64,000 nt of DNA, from NCBI GenBank assembly GCA_017464805.1, contig JAFTYE010000002.1, forward strand, positions 46,297 through 110,296, written 5' to 3'. Numbering within the stretch: position 1 is the first letter of the stretch; each line of letters begins with the position of its first letter. The position numbers and the translations under genes are program-made. This DNA is from Clostridia bacterium. Its GTDB lineage: Bacteria > Bacillota > Clostridia > Oscillospirales > CAG-272. Of the stretch, positions 42,142-50,707 are shown piece after piece. The notes below the pieces were generated by a model, which was given only the letters and a program-made list of their open reading frames with translations, was not told the DNA's origin and searched no databases.

Positions 42142-44664
42142 TCAAAATTCACCATTATATGCATAGGGAACGATATCAATCTTGTCGAAAAGCGGTTGGT
42201 AAGAAATGCAAACGCTCTCTCCCGCGAACAGGTCAAGGAAGCCACTGCCAAAAATCGCGTCCCCGTCCAGGGCCACACCAAGAGCCACGCCGCTCTCACA
42301 GCGAACGGTCACGGTGTGCGCCGCCTCGTCCACCTCATAGGAGAGCTTCGCCTTGCCGCAATCCACGTCCCCGAGCCAACGGGGGTACCAGCGTGCGCGG
42401 TCGAGATGCACGCCCTTTTCGTACAGGTCAAGGAACAGGATCGCGCTTCCCTTCTCGATCAGCTCACCCAGTCTGCCGCCCGCGGTCGGGTAACGGAAAT
42501 AGAGCCTTTTGTTCTCCCCTGCGGGACAGAAGGTCGCACCCTCGCCAAGGGTGGTCAGCTCGCCGGTTTTCATGTCGGCCACGCGGATGCGGTAGGTCAA
42601 CTCATGCGCGTCTTTGCCATCATTTAGGACGTAGAAAGCAAGGTTGCCGTCCTCTTCCTGCTTGATCGAGCCGACGACCGGGCCGAAGGCACGGCGACCC
42701 GCGTACCAGCCCGCCTTGGGCTTGCCGTAAAAGTCCACTGTCGCGTACCCGACAGCAGGCCAGCAGTCGTTGTACATCCAGAATTGCAGGGCGGCGTTGT
42801 ACCACTTCGCGCGGCGCGCGGCCTCGATGGTAAAGCGCGCCCATTCATACTGCACGTAGGCCGAGCGGTACAGGCGTTCCTCCTCGTTCTCCCATTTGCC
42901 GAGCATCACCTCGGCATTGCGCATCAGGCGTCCGTGGACGGAGGGCCATTTCAGCACTGTAGTAAAGTATTCGTTATTTTTGATGTGATATTCAAAGACC
43001 TCACCCGTGGGGTTGGCGATATCCTCGTCCGAGAGGAATTTTTTCAGCGTCGAGGGGAGAGAGTAGCCTTCGAGGGGACTCTCGGTGACAAAGCGCGCCA
43101 CGCAGTCGTAGTTGGCGGGGGTCATGTTCTCCGCACCCTTCCACCACCAGCTGACGTGGTTGTCGCCGATGATGAAGTCGTTGTTGCCCTTGCCGCCGTA
43201 CGGACTGCCGAAGCGGAACACGCGGGACGGATCCAGCTCTCGCGCAAGGGGGAGCAACAGCTCCTCGGTGATGGCGCTCGTCTTGACGGCAGGGTCGTCC
43301 CAGTCGAAGTCGGAGCAGTTTTCGTTGTTGCCCGACCAGAAGATGAGGGACGGGTGATTGCGCAGACGGCGCATGGCGGCACGCATCTCGGCCGCGAGCT
43401 GGGCGCGGAAGTGCGGATCCTCGTAGGGATAGTCGCCGCAGGACATAATGAGGTCCTGGGACACCATCACGCCATAGCGGTCGCAAAGCTCGTAAAAGTA
43501 ATCGGTTTCATAGATACCGCCGCCCCAGACGCGCAGGAAGTTACAGTTCCCCTCTGCGGCCAGGCGCACGAGGTTCTCGTAAATATCGCGGTCGTTCTCT
43601 CCCGGGAAGGGCGTGGGGGGCACCCAGTTTCCGCCCGTGGCGTACACGCGCACGCCGTTGACCACGAGGATCATGCCCTCGCCCGTGCGCTCCGGCTCGG
43701 GGCGACCGCGGAAGCTCTCCGTCCAGCGCGAACGCGCTTCCTCGGCCGAGCCTGCCTCGTCCTTCGGAAAGAGAAACTGCACGGTGCGGATGCCGAAGGT
43801 CTCGGTCCTTTCCTCGTACAGCTCACCATCCACACCAAAGAGGGCGGCCGTGAGGGTATAGAGTGGCTGCTCGCCGTAGCCGTGCGGCCACCAGAGCAGG
43901 GGGGCCTTAACGTCCGCCTGCAAATCGATGCGGTCGTGGAACACACGGCCCGCCTCACGCCACACGGGGCGGCCGTCGGGGTCGGAAACGGTCAGGGTAA
44001 AGCGGCAGTTCTTCTGCTTCGCGCCCACGGTTTCGAGCGAAATATCCAGCGAGGCGTAGTCGGACAGAATGCTCTTGGTAGACACCGCCACAGCCCCGAT
44101 CTCGGCGGGGGCGGGCAGGATAAGGGACACCGACTGCCACACGCCCGCGGACACGAACCGTTCCACCCAGTCCCAGAAGAAGGTGCACTGGGTACGGCGG
44201 ATATAGCCGCGCTCGTAGGACGAGAAGGCCATACGAACGGGGGGCAGCTCGGGGGAGATCACCTCGCTCCACGGATGGATGAGGACGCGCAGCTCGTTGC
44301 CCTTTTCACGGAGCAGATGCCCGACGAAGAAGGTCTGCGGGATAAACATGTCGTCACTGCGGCCGAGGGGCGTGCCATTGAGAATATACTCGGCGTACGT
44401 GTCCACACCGCCGAAGGAAAGGACGGCCGCAGACAGATCGGCGGCAGGCGCGTCGAAGACGCGGCAAAATTCCCAGGTCTTTCCCTCGATCCACTGGCAC
44501 TTCTTGGCGTTGTCCCGCCAGTACATGGGAGGAATGACCCCTGCCTTCTCCAGCGTCGTGTGCACGTAGCCGGGAACGGTGACGGGAAGCGAAAGCGGCT
44601 CGCCCGCCTCGTTCTCGCCGCGAAGTAGCCAGGCCCCGTCAAGAGAAATGATCTGCTTTTTCAT
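42142..44664 (-). CDS. GH2 beta-mannosidase-like enzyme
   Basis: This 840-residue family 2 glycosidase shows the order of a beta-mannosidase. The sugar-binding jelly roll spans about 1-180 (LDGAWLLRGENEAGEPL, then VPGYVHTTLEKAGVIPP). Immunoglobulin-like domains follow, then a TIM barrel with RVWGGGIYETDYFYELCDRYG near 370, the acid/base Glu in SGNNEN near 435, and a probable nucleophile in FVTESPLEGYS near 510. There is no signal peptide, so it probably cleaves mannose from imported manno-oligosaccharides. It is transcribed towards an AraC regulator gene and has its own promoter. Released mannose could feed the nearby isomerase and mtlD. Confidence 0.9.
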   Translation of the reverse strand: MKKQIISLDGAWLLRGENEAGEPLSLPVTVPGYVHTTLEKAGVIPPMYWRDNAKKCQWIEGKTWEFCRVFDAPAADLSAAVLSFGGVDTYAEYILNGTPLGRSDDMFIPQTFFVGHLLREKGNELRVLIHPWSEVISPELPPVRMAFSSYERGYIRRTQCTFFWDWVERFVSAGVWQSVSLILPAPAEIGAVAVSTKSILSDYASLDISLETVGAKQKNCRFTLTVSDPDGRPVWREAGRVFHDRIDLQADVKAPLLWWPHGYGEQPLYTLTAALFGVDGELYEERTETFGIRTVQFLFPKDEAGSAEEARSRWTESFRGRPEPERTGEGMILVVNGVRVYATGGNWVPPTPFPGENDRDIYENLVRLAAEGNCNFLRVWGGGIYETDYFYELCDRYGVMVSQDLIMSCGDYPYEDPHFRAQLAAEMRAAMRRLRNHPSLIFWSGNNENCSDFDWDDPAVKTSAITEELLLPLARELDPSRVFRFGSPYGGKGNNDFIIGDNHVSWWWKGAENMTPANYDCVARFVTESPLEGYSLPSTLKKFLSDEDIANPTGEVFEYHIKNNEYFTTVLKWPSVHGRLMRNAEVMLGKWENEEERLYRSAYVQYEWARFTIEAARRAKWYNAALQFWMYNDCWPAVGYATVDFYGKPKAGWYAGRRAFGPVVGSIKQEEDGNLAFYVLNDGKDAHELTYRIRVADMKTGELTTLGEGATFCPAGENKRLYFRYPTAGGRLGELIEKGSAILFLDLYEKGVHLDRARWYPRWLGDVDCGKAKLSYEVDEAAHTVTVRCESGVALGVALDGDAIFGSGFLDLFAGESVCISYQPLFDKIDIVPYAYNGEF

Positions 44665-44700
44665 AATGATCTCCTTGGATAACGTTTTTACTTTTGTTTT

Positions 44701-44729
44701 ATCCTAACATAGAAAGGAGTCACCTTCAA
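44701..44729 (-). promoter_or_regulatory. Promoter of the GH2 gene
   Basis: On the minus strand TTGAAG (44729-44724), 17 bp, TAGGAT (44706-44701). Confidence 0.55.
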
Positions 44730-44809
44730 TAAATTTTCCTTGATAGTTGACAAAAAAATATTCACTATCCTACGCATAAAAAGAAACACCCACTTCATAG
44801 CAAAGAGGG

Positions 44810-44855
44810 ACAGGTTGGTACCACGGGCAACTTGCACACGACGCTACTAACCTGT
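44810..44855 (+). other. Long hairpin with a T-box-like core, unresolved
   Basis: ACAGGTTGGTA (44810-44820) pairs with TACTAACCTGT (44845-44855), an 11-bp stem with one G-T pair. The 5' strand and loop contain GGTTGGTACCACGG, which resembles the T-box antiterminator. A TTGACA at about 44747 lies upstream, but only about 60 bases separate them, too few for a normal Stem I. A T6 run follows at about 44877. It may be a T-box remnant or another leader. The rest of 44665-45006 shows no gene. Confidence 0.35.
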
Positions 44856-45006
44856 GTGTGCCCCAAGGAGGAAGGCTTTTTTCTCACAAGCGGCAAAGCC
44901 GCGCGCTTCTCTTCTATCTCCACTATGTCACGCGCGGAAGTTGACAAGGTGATAGCTTTTCGCTATAATAGGAGAGGAATCAACAAAACACGAAGGGAGG
45001 CGCAAC

Positions 45007-45711
45007 GTGCTCCGACAAAAACCGACCTTATACGTGGCACTCGCCCTGTTTTTTGTGGCAGAGGCCGTGCTCGGGCTGGCCCTTCAGCTCGCCGAGGGGC
45101 GCGCAGTCGCCTGTCTTTCCTACGGCGCGGTGCTGCTGGCCTGCCTGTTCTGCACAGCCTTTGCGAGGCGCACGTCGCGCTATATCCTGACCCAGCTTGC
45201 CCTGATCCTGACGCTGGGGGCGGACTACTTCCTCGTTTTGGCTCCCAAGCGGCAGCAGCTTCCTGCCATGCTCTTTTTCTCGGCGGTGCAGATCTGTTAC
45301 TTTTTGCGCCTGTATCTTGCCGACAAAAGCAAAATGCGCAGGCGCATCCACCTCCTCTGCCGCGTGGTGCTTTCGCTTGCCATGCTCGCCGTCACCCTTG
45401 GCGTGCTGGGGGAGGGCGCGGATGCACTTGCGCTCGTTTCGATGTTCTACTACGCCAACCTCGTGCTCAACCTTGTCTTTGCTCTGCTTGCGGGCAAGGG
45501 ACAGCGTCGACTGGCGGCGGGGCTTTTCTTCTTTTTCCTTTGCGATACGGTCATCGGGCTTTCCCTGGTTGGCAACTACCTGCCCATCGCCGCAGACTTC
45601 CCGCTCTACATCGTTCTCTTTCCCGGCTTCAACCTGGCGTGGGCGTTCTACGTCCCCGCAAAATTCCTGCTCTCCGTCAGCGCGTGGGAATCGGACGGAA
45701 AAGGCGGATAG
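45007..45711 (+). CDS. YhhN-like multi-pass membrane protein
   Basis: This 234-residue protein has about seven or eight membrane helices and starts at GTG 45007 behind GGGAGGCGCAAC. The pattern TLGADYFLVLAP near 78, FFSAVQICYFLRLYL near 95 and FFFFLCDTVIGLSL near 180 recalls the YhhN/TMEM86 (lysoplasmalogenase) family. The assignment is tentative because the catalytic aspartates were not fixed. It is monocistronic and faces the D-lyxose isomerase gene tail to tail. Confidence 0.6.
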   Translation: MLRQKPTLYVALALFFVAEAVLGLALQLAEGRAVACLSYGAVLLACLFCTAFARRTSRYILTQLALILTLGADYFLVLAPKRQQLPAMLFFSAVQICYFLRLYLADKSKMRRRIHLLCRVVLSLAMLAVTLGVLGEGADALALVSMFYYANLVLNLVFALLAGKGQRRLAAGLFFFFLCDTVIGLSLVGNYLPIAADFPLYIVLFPGFNLAWAFYVPAKFLLSVSAWESDGKGG

Positions 45712-45768
45712 GACAGACGGACCATGTTTTCCTTGCGGGGGCGAGCATCACTCGTCCGTTTCGCGTCG

Positions 45769-46305
45769 TCAATCCTCGATCTTGGCCTCGCGCACAAAGC
45801 GCGGGTCGGTGAAGGTATCGGTCTCGTCGGTGCTTCTGGTGGAAAATTCGGAGATGACCGCGCCCTCCTCGCCTGCCTGGAACCAATGCCAAACCTCGGG
45901 CATGATGGTATACTGCTCGCCGGGGGTGAGGACGATCTCGTGGAACACGGTGGTGACCATCGCGGGATCGCGCGCCTGCATGTCCTCTTTTTTACCCTCT
46001 CCCTCGACGTACAGATACACCTTGCCGTAGCGGCAGCGGAAGGTTTCTTCCTTCGCCTGCTCGCCGTTCGTGGGCACGTGCTTGTGCTCCGCGCAGGTCT
46101 GATAGGGGAGCAGCACCATTTCCTTGGCGCACACGCGCTCGGTGTTCACGTAGGTCAGCAGTTGCAGACCCAGCGTGTCTACCTCGCCGATGTTCCAGTC
46201 CACGACCTCAATGCGCTTTTTTTCTTCCTCCGTCAGAACGATGCCCGCCTTCTCGTACATGGCAAGGGCCTTCTCTACCTGACGCTCGTAAACATCTCTT
46301 TTCAT
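45769..46305 (-). CDS. D-lyxose isomerase family protein
   Basis: This 178-residue cupin-fold isomerase matches the D-lyxose ketol-isomerase family (lyxose to xylulose, mannose to fructose). Metal-site and family motifs are LPYQTCAEHKHVP near 66, EETFRCRYGKVYLYV near 85, LTPGEQYTIMPEVWHWFQAG near 125 and EFSTRSTDETDTFTDP near 153. It is the last gene of an operon with an HTH-kinase fusion and a class II aldolase, spacing 11 bases. In this context it may convert mannose to fructose, or lyxose to xylulose, for phosphorylation and cleavage. Confidence 0.9.
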   Translation of the reverse strand: MKRDVYERQVEKALAMYEKAGIVLTEEEKKRIEVVDWNIGEVDTLGLQLLTYVNTERVCAKEMVLLPYQTCAEHKHVPTNGEQAKEETFRCRYGKVYLYVEGEGKKEDMQARDPAMVTTVFHEIVLTPGEQYTIMPEVWHWFQAGEEGAVISEFSTRSTDETDTFTDPRFVREAKIED

Positions 46306-46316
46306 CCTGCTCTCCC

Positions 46317-47150
46317 TTATGCACGGTTTGCCGAGCCGAACAAACGGATCTTTTCCATGATCGCCTCTTTGGCGTAGGCGACCTTCTTCTCGGTCACAAG
46401 GTGAATATCTCCCGTGTGCGCGTACTCGTGCATCGCGCGGACTGCCGCTACGCAGGGGTCGGTAAAGATATTGACCTTGGTGATACCGCCCTCGATGGTG
46501 CGGCGGAAGTCCTCGTCGGACAGGCCCGAGCCGCCGTGGAGCACCAGGGGCGTATCGAGGGCAGCGCGAATCTCTTTGAGGCGGCCGATGTCCAGCTTGG
46601 GCGCGCTCTTGTACGCGCCGTGCGCCGTACCGATGGCGATGGCCAGCGCGTCAACGCCCGTCTGCTCAACGAAGTGGATGGCCTGCTCGGGGGTGGTATA
46701 GAGGTCGGCATTCTCACCGTCGTTGTTTACCACCGTACCGACGTGGCCGATTTCACCCTCGACACTGATGCCGCGCGCGTGGGCGTATTCCACCATCTCG
46801 CGGGTCAGGCGAAGGTTCTCCTGCTCGGCGCCTGCCGAGCCGTCGAACATGATCGAGGAAAAGCCGATCTCGATCGCCTCCTTGCAACGCTCGACCGTCA
46901 GACCGTGGTCGTAGTGTACCGCCACGGGCACGGACGCGCGCTTTGCCATAGAGATCATGGCAGGGCCGATGAGTGCCAGCTCGCCGTAGGGGAGCAGCAC
47001 CTCTGCCGTGCCGATCAGAAGGGGGGAGCGAAGCTCCTCGGCAGCCTTGATGGCGGCGTCGATCATATTCGAGTCGATGGTGTTGAACAGCCCGACGGCA
47101 TAGTGCTTTTCTTGGGCGTCCTTCAAGATTTCGTTCATCGTAACAAGCAT
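46317..47150 (-). CDS. Class II ketose-bisphosphate aldolase
   Basis: This 277-residue zinc aldolase has the family layout: AVGLFNTID near 18, zinc-ligand His in VHYDHGLT near 80, IMFDGSAG near 99, GEIGHVG near 130, AIGTAHG near 170, LHGGSGL near 205 and VNIFTD near 228. It splits a ketose phosphate into two trioses. The specificity among fructose-, tagatose- or xylulose-type substrates cannot be read from sequence. It is the middle gene, 12 bases after the kinase and 11 before the isomerase. Confidence 0.92.
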   Translation of the reverse strand: MLVTMNEILKDAQEKHYAVGLFNTIDSNMIDAAIKAAEELRSPLLIGTAEVLLPYGELALIGPAMISMAKRASVPVAVHYDHGLTVERCKEAIEIGFSSIMFDGSAGAEQENLRLTREMVEYAHARGISVEGEIGHVGTVVNNDGENADLYTTPEQAIHFVEQTGVDALAIAIGTAHGAYKSAPKLDIGRLKEIRAALDTPLVLHGGSGLSDEDFRRTIEGGITKVNIFTDPCVAAVRAMHEYAHTGDIHLVTEKKVAYAKEAIMEKIRLFGSANRA

Positions 47151-47162
47151 GGTATTTCTCCT

Positions 47163-48383
47163 TTATTTTGGCAAATTCAGTCGTTTATGTCCCGCGGCCA
47201 TTTCGGCGATCTCGTTTTTGCCGCGCATGCCGTCCGTGGAGTTCTCCGCGTACAGGTTGCAGGCTGCGGCGGCCGAGGCAAATTCCAGCAGCTGCTTGTC
47301 GGGGGTGTGATGCAAAAGTCCCCACAGGCAGCCCGCGCAGAAGGCGTCGCCCGCGCCCACGCTGCCCTTGATGTCCTCGGGCGGAATGGCAAGCGAGGCA
47401 ACCTCGGTGAAGTCCCCGTTCCGCGTCATGACAAAGCAGGCCTCCTTCGCGTGTACGATCACGCGATCCCGCACGCCTGCCTCCACGGTGCGGCGCATGG
47501 CCTCCTTCACCGCATCGCGGTCAAGGCTGCCGTCCGCGCGGCGCGGCTCGATCCCCCACACCGTACAGCACTCCACCTCGTTGACGATGACGTAATCGCA
47601 GTAGCGGAAAATAGGGATCAGCGTTGCGCCGTAGTCGGCCTCACTGTCGCTGACCATGTCGATGGAGGTTTTGATGCCCGCCCTTTGTACCTTGTGCAAA
47701 AACCGCGCCATGACCGAGCCGTATTCGGGATCGGGCGCATCGAATTTGTCCAAAAGGAACACGTAGCCGATGTGGAGGATGTCACAGGAAAGGGTGGCAA
47801 CATCCACATCCTCGGGAGAAAACTCCGCATTCGCACCCTTCTGATGGAAGAAGGTGCGCTCGCCCGACGGTACGCTCATCACGTCGCAGAAGCTGGTGGG
47901 GGCGGCATCCGAGAAGGTGATGCGATCCACGGCGATGCCGTGACGGCGCATCTCGGAAACGATGAAACGGCCGTTTTCGTCCGCGCCCACGCGCCCCATC
48001 ACGGAGATGGGAAGGGTCGGGTCGATCTTGGCAAGATTCACCGAGGTGTTGGCGGCGCATCCCCCAATCGAGATGCTCGTGCCCCCCGTCATGTAAGCCA
48101 TCATGCCCTGCCGCGGGTACTCTCGGATGTTTTTAACCACGTCCGCGATCATACTGCCTGCGATCACAATGCCCCTCCGATCCCCCGTCATCAGGTAATC
48201 GACCGACACCCCAAACAGAGTGGCGAGCACGGGAAACAGAGAAACGTCGGGGTATCCCTGCCCGTTCTCCCAGCGGCTGACCGCCTTGTCGGTCACGCCC
48301 AGCCGCGCGGCCAGCGCGGACTGCGTCAGCTTTTGCTTTTTTCGTAGTTTGGCGATGGTCACGCCAACGCTTTTGGCATCCAT
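47163..48383 (-). CDS. HTH-PfkB sugar kinase fusion
   Basis: This 406-residue protein joins an Xre-type HTH (1-70: KLRKKQKLTQSALAARLGVT, KAVSRWENG, then VLATLFGVSVDYLM) to a ribokinase-like (PfkB) kinase (about 72-395). The kinase shows GGCAANTSVNLAKI near 107 and GSVGAGDAFCAGCLWGLL near 340 with the catalytic Asp. It is the first gene of the operon with the aldolase and isomerase. A palindrome just upstream of its start is a likely binding site for its own HTH, so it may sense substrate while phosphorylating it. Both domains look complete and in one frame. Confidence 0.9.
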   Translation of the reverse strand: MDAKSVGVTIAKLRKKQKLTQSALAARLGVTDKAVSRWENGQGYPDVSLFPVLATLFGVSVDYLMTGDRRGIVIAGSMIADVVKNIREYPRQGMMAYMTGGTSISIGGCAANTSVNLAKIDPTLPISVMGRVGADENGRFIVSEMRRHGIAVDRITFSDAAPTSFCDVMSVPSGERTFFHQKGANAEFSPEDVDVATLSCDILHIGYVFLLDKFDAPDPEYGSVMARFLHKVQRAGIKTSIDMVSDSEADYGATLIPIFRYCDYVIVNEVECCTVWGIEPRRADGSLDRDAVKEAMRRTVEAGVRDRVIVHAKEACFVMTRNGDFTEVASLAIPPEDIKGSVGAGDAFCAGCLWGLLHHTPDKQLLEFASAAAACNLYAENSTDGMRGKNEIAEMAAGHKRLNLPK

Positions 48384-48395
48384 AGGTTCTCCTTT

Positions 48396-48419
48396 CTAGG
48401 GTAACAGAAGCTATCCTAG
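48396..48419 (-). promoter_or_regulatory. Palindromic candidate operator of the HTH-kinase gene
   Basis: CTAGGGTAAC (48396-48405) and GCTATCCTAG (48410-48419) form an 8-of-10 inverted repeat with a 4-base centre, 13 bases upstream of the start codon and downstream of the promoter. Confidence 0.6.
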
Positions 48420-48486
48420 GGTTTTGCGCCGCATTATGCACGGTGCCTTCGCTTTCCGGCAGACACGGCATTTCTCTTCTTTGTTC

Positions 48487-48515
48487 ACTATATCACACCC
48501 GCTCACCAAAGTAAA
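48487..48515 (-). promoter_or_regulatory. Promoter of the kinase-aldolase-isomerase operon
   Basis: On the minus strand TTTACT (48515-48510), 17 bp, TATAGT (48492-48487). The remaining part of 48420-48692 holds no gene that I can support. Confidence 0.7.
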
Positions 48516-48692
48516 CCTACGAATGCAAGAGGAAGAGCAAAATTTGTCGGCTTTTTGGCGTTTTTTCTCTACTTTACATAGAGTTTTGCCAAAAACGACT
48601 TGGTTTTCTCGCCGAAATGGCATATCGGTAGAGAGACGGGGCGAATCCTTTCACCGTAAGGGTGGATTCCATATCCGCCCGTCCCCACGCAA

Positions 48693-48722
48693 AAAAGAAA
48701 AGCCCCACAGGGCTTTTCTTTT
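48693..48722 (-). terminator. Terminator of the MBL/TIR-RipA unit
   Basis: A 13-bp stem (48693-48705 with 48710-48722) with A- and T-rich ends, just downstream of the TIR-like membrane protein gene. Confidence 0.88.
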
Positions 48723-48749
48723 CATGCGCTTCTTTGATTTTCCCCGTTC

Positions 48750-49679
48750 TTACAGGAACATACCAACGATTCCGATAACGAACAGCAGCGCGTAAAGCAC
48801 AAAGAAAATCTTGGCGACCGCCATCTCCTTGACGGTGAAGGACTTGTATTTGCGGGAACCGATCTTGCGGGAGAGGATCGCCCACTCGGTGTCAAAGAGC
48901 TTGAGTGCCAGATGCTCCTCGATACAGCCGATAATGGCCATTTTGCTGGCGTTCAGATCTCCGTAAGAACGAAGCAGGGTGATCCAGGAGCAGCAGATCA
49001 CGCCCCCGACCAGGGACAAAAAGATCGCAATGCCCGCCGTCAGGATGCCGCTTGTCGCCACCTTGTCGGAGGCAACGAGCCCGCCCACAACCGACACGAT
49101 CGCACCGAGCAGGATGGAGTTTAGGGTCACATAGAAGGAGTTGACCGCCTGCTTGCGGCTTACCAGAGCCTCCGAGGTCTGCACAAACATCTTGTACTGC
49201 TCCATGATGACGTCCTTGTTCGAAAAATCCGCAGCCTTGAGGATCACCTCGATCTCCTCACTGTCCTTTTTTAAGCGGCGATTCAGCTCGGCATCGTCGC
49301 AGAAGAAGACGCGCGCCTTGGTTTTGCTGAACACGATCTCGCCCTCGTATTCGCCGCTTTTGGCTTCTACGGTGCCGCCCGTTTTCAGACTGTCGTTTAT
49401 GCGGTTACCCGCCGAAAGCGGATACACGTATACATCCTTATGCTCGCGGCGGACGATCTCCAGCTCCTTTTCAATAAACGGGCTGGCGGCGGACTTTTCC
49501 CCCACCACGTACAGAACCTTTCCGCATTCGCGGATACGGGCGGTGGCGTCCCCCTCCCAGTTTTCCTGACTGCCGTCCAGCATAATGAACTGTGCGTTGG
49601 CATACAGGGATGTCCATTCCCCGATCAACTCCTTCACGCGCGGCAGATCCACCCGAGAATGGATCACAAAGTATTTCAT
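48750..49679 (-). CDS. TIR-like domain fused to a RipA-like membrane domain
   Basis: This 309-residue protein has two parts. Residues 1-110 look like a TIR-like or Thoeris-type sensor/effector fold: FVIHSRVDLPRV, FIMLDGSQENWEGD, KVLYVVGEKSAASPFIEKELEI. Residues 150-309 match RipA-like octameric membrane proteins: MEQYKMFVQTSEALVSRKQAVNSF, two helices at about 180-235, RSYGDLNASKMAIIGCIEEHL, then EWAILSRKI and a last helix. It starts 24 bases after the MBL-fold gene and is followed by a terminator. Sensor plus membrane effector is a known pattern in phage defence, but the role here is inferred. Confidence 0.7.
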   Translation of the reverse strand: MKYFVIHSRVDLPRVKELIGEWTSLYANAQFIMLDGSQENWEGDATARIRECGKVLYVVGEKSAASPFIEKELEIVRREHKDVYVYPLSAGNRINDSLKTGGTVEAKSGEYEGEIVFSKTKARVFFCDDAELNRRLKKDSEEIEVILKAADFSNKDVIMEQYKMFVQTSEALVSRKQAVNSFYVTLNSILLGAIVSVVGGLVASDKVATSGILTAGIAIFLSLVGGVICCSWITLLRSYGDLNASKMAIIGCIEEHLALKLFDTEWAILSRKIGSRKYKSFTVKEMAVAKIFFVLYALLFVIGIVGMFL

Positions 49680-49703
49680 ATAAGCCTCGTCCCCCTTGTT
49701 GTT

Positions 49704-50567
49704 TTACAGCTCGATCTCTTGCGTGCCGTCTGCCGTGACGTAGTGCGTGGCGACCCCAAGCTCGTCCATCCATCGACGGGTTAGGGCCGTGCCGAACATG
49801 CGCTCGCGCCCCATGCGGCGGAGCTTTTCCCTGTCCGCGAGGTAGGGCGGGATCTGTTCTTCCTCGTACAGCCAGCGCGGCGCGCACCACAGGCAGGCCG
49901 TCGGCGCGACCGCCTCGTACACCTCGCGGCCCACGCACATGTGTCCGTGGTGCGCCATCTGCACAAGGTCGGCCTTTAATTTCCCGCGCGACTCGGAGAG
50001 CAGAGCCTCTCCCCCCTCGGGGCCTAGGTCGCCAAGGAACAAAACGCTTTTGCCCGGCGCGGTCAGCTTGAAGACCAGAGAATAGTCGTTGATGGGGTTG
50101 GTATACAGGCCATCCCGCCCCGTGTATAGAAATTCGATCAAAACCTCATCGACCGTGATACGCTCGCCCTGCCGCACGATATGCGCGCGGTCGACGAAAA
50201 GCGGCTCCGCGTCAAGGAAAGCGGGAAGCATTTCGTTAAGGTCGGAGAGAAAATAATCCCTGTCGGGGACATTTGGCTTTTTGACAAATTCCTCATAGTC
50301 GGGGAAGCAGTAGTACACGCGCCCGACATCAAAGTCCGCGCCGCCGTTCTTCCGCATCTCGCTGACAAAACCCCCGATATGGTCGGAATGCGGATGCGTC
50401 AAAATCCACGCCTCGATGCGGCGGCCGCCCACGTATTGCCGGAGCAGCGGCATATCCTCTTCCCTGCCGCCGTCCACGACGATGGCATTGCCCCTTTGCG
50501 TGAGCACGACAAAGGACATCATAAACTCACTGGTTTCGGTGAGCATGTACAGCTTGGTCTTCATCAT
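49704..50567 (-). CDS. MBL-fold metallo-hydrolase
   Basis: This 287-residue protein has the metallo-beta-lactamase fold with the zinc motif HPHSDHIGG at about 58-66. Further metal ligands are FLGDLG near 178 and MAHHGH near 203. It resembles ComEC-like and nuclease-type MBL proteins without membrane segments. It has its own promoter (50591-50619) and is the first gene of a two-gene unit with the TIR-like/RipA-like membrane protein. The substrate could be nucleic acid, a nucleotide signal or a small ester, and it cannot be decided here. Confidence 0.85.
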   Translation of the reverse strand: MMKTKLYMLTETSEFMMSFVVLTQRGNAIVVDGGREEDMPLLRQYVGGRRIEAWILTHPHSDHIGGFVSEMRKNGGADFDVGRVYYCFPDYEEFVKKPNVPDRDYFLSDLNEMLPAFLDAEPLFVDRAHIVRQGERITVDEVLIEFLYTGRDGLYTNPINDYSLVFKLTAPGKSVLFLGDLGPEGGEALLSESRGKLKADLVQMAHHGHMCVGREVYEAVAPTACLWCAPRWLYEEEQIPPYLADREKLRRMGRERMFGTALTRRWMDELGVATHYVTADGTQEIEL

Positions 50568-50590
50568 AAGTCCCCGCAGCTTTTTTCTTC

Positions 50591-50619
50591 ATTATACCAT
50601 GTCCCGCTTCGCTTTGCAA
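50591..50619 (-). promoter_or_regulatory. Promoter of the MBL/TIR-RipA unit
   Basis: On the minus strand TTGCAA (50619-50614), 17 bp, TATAAT (50596-50591). Confidence 0.82.
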
Positions 50620-50660
50620 CAGAAAAAGCCCCGACACGTTGGTTTTTCGAAGGGAATGCT

Positions 50661-50707
50661 AAATAAGCCCCCGTGTGTTGCAAAGCAACACACGGGGGTG
50701 CTTTTTA
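50661..50707. terminator. Terminator with the GTGTGT stem, copy 3
   Basis: A 14-bp perfect stem (50668-50681 with 50685-50698) on CCCCCGTGTGTTGC, flanked by AAG/CTT and T runs, at the end of the five-gene catabolic cluster. Confidence 0.92.
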
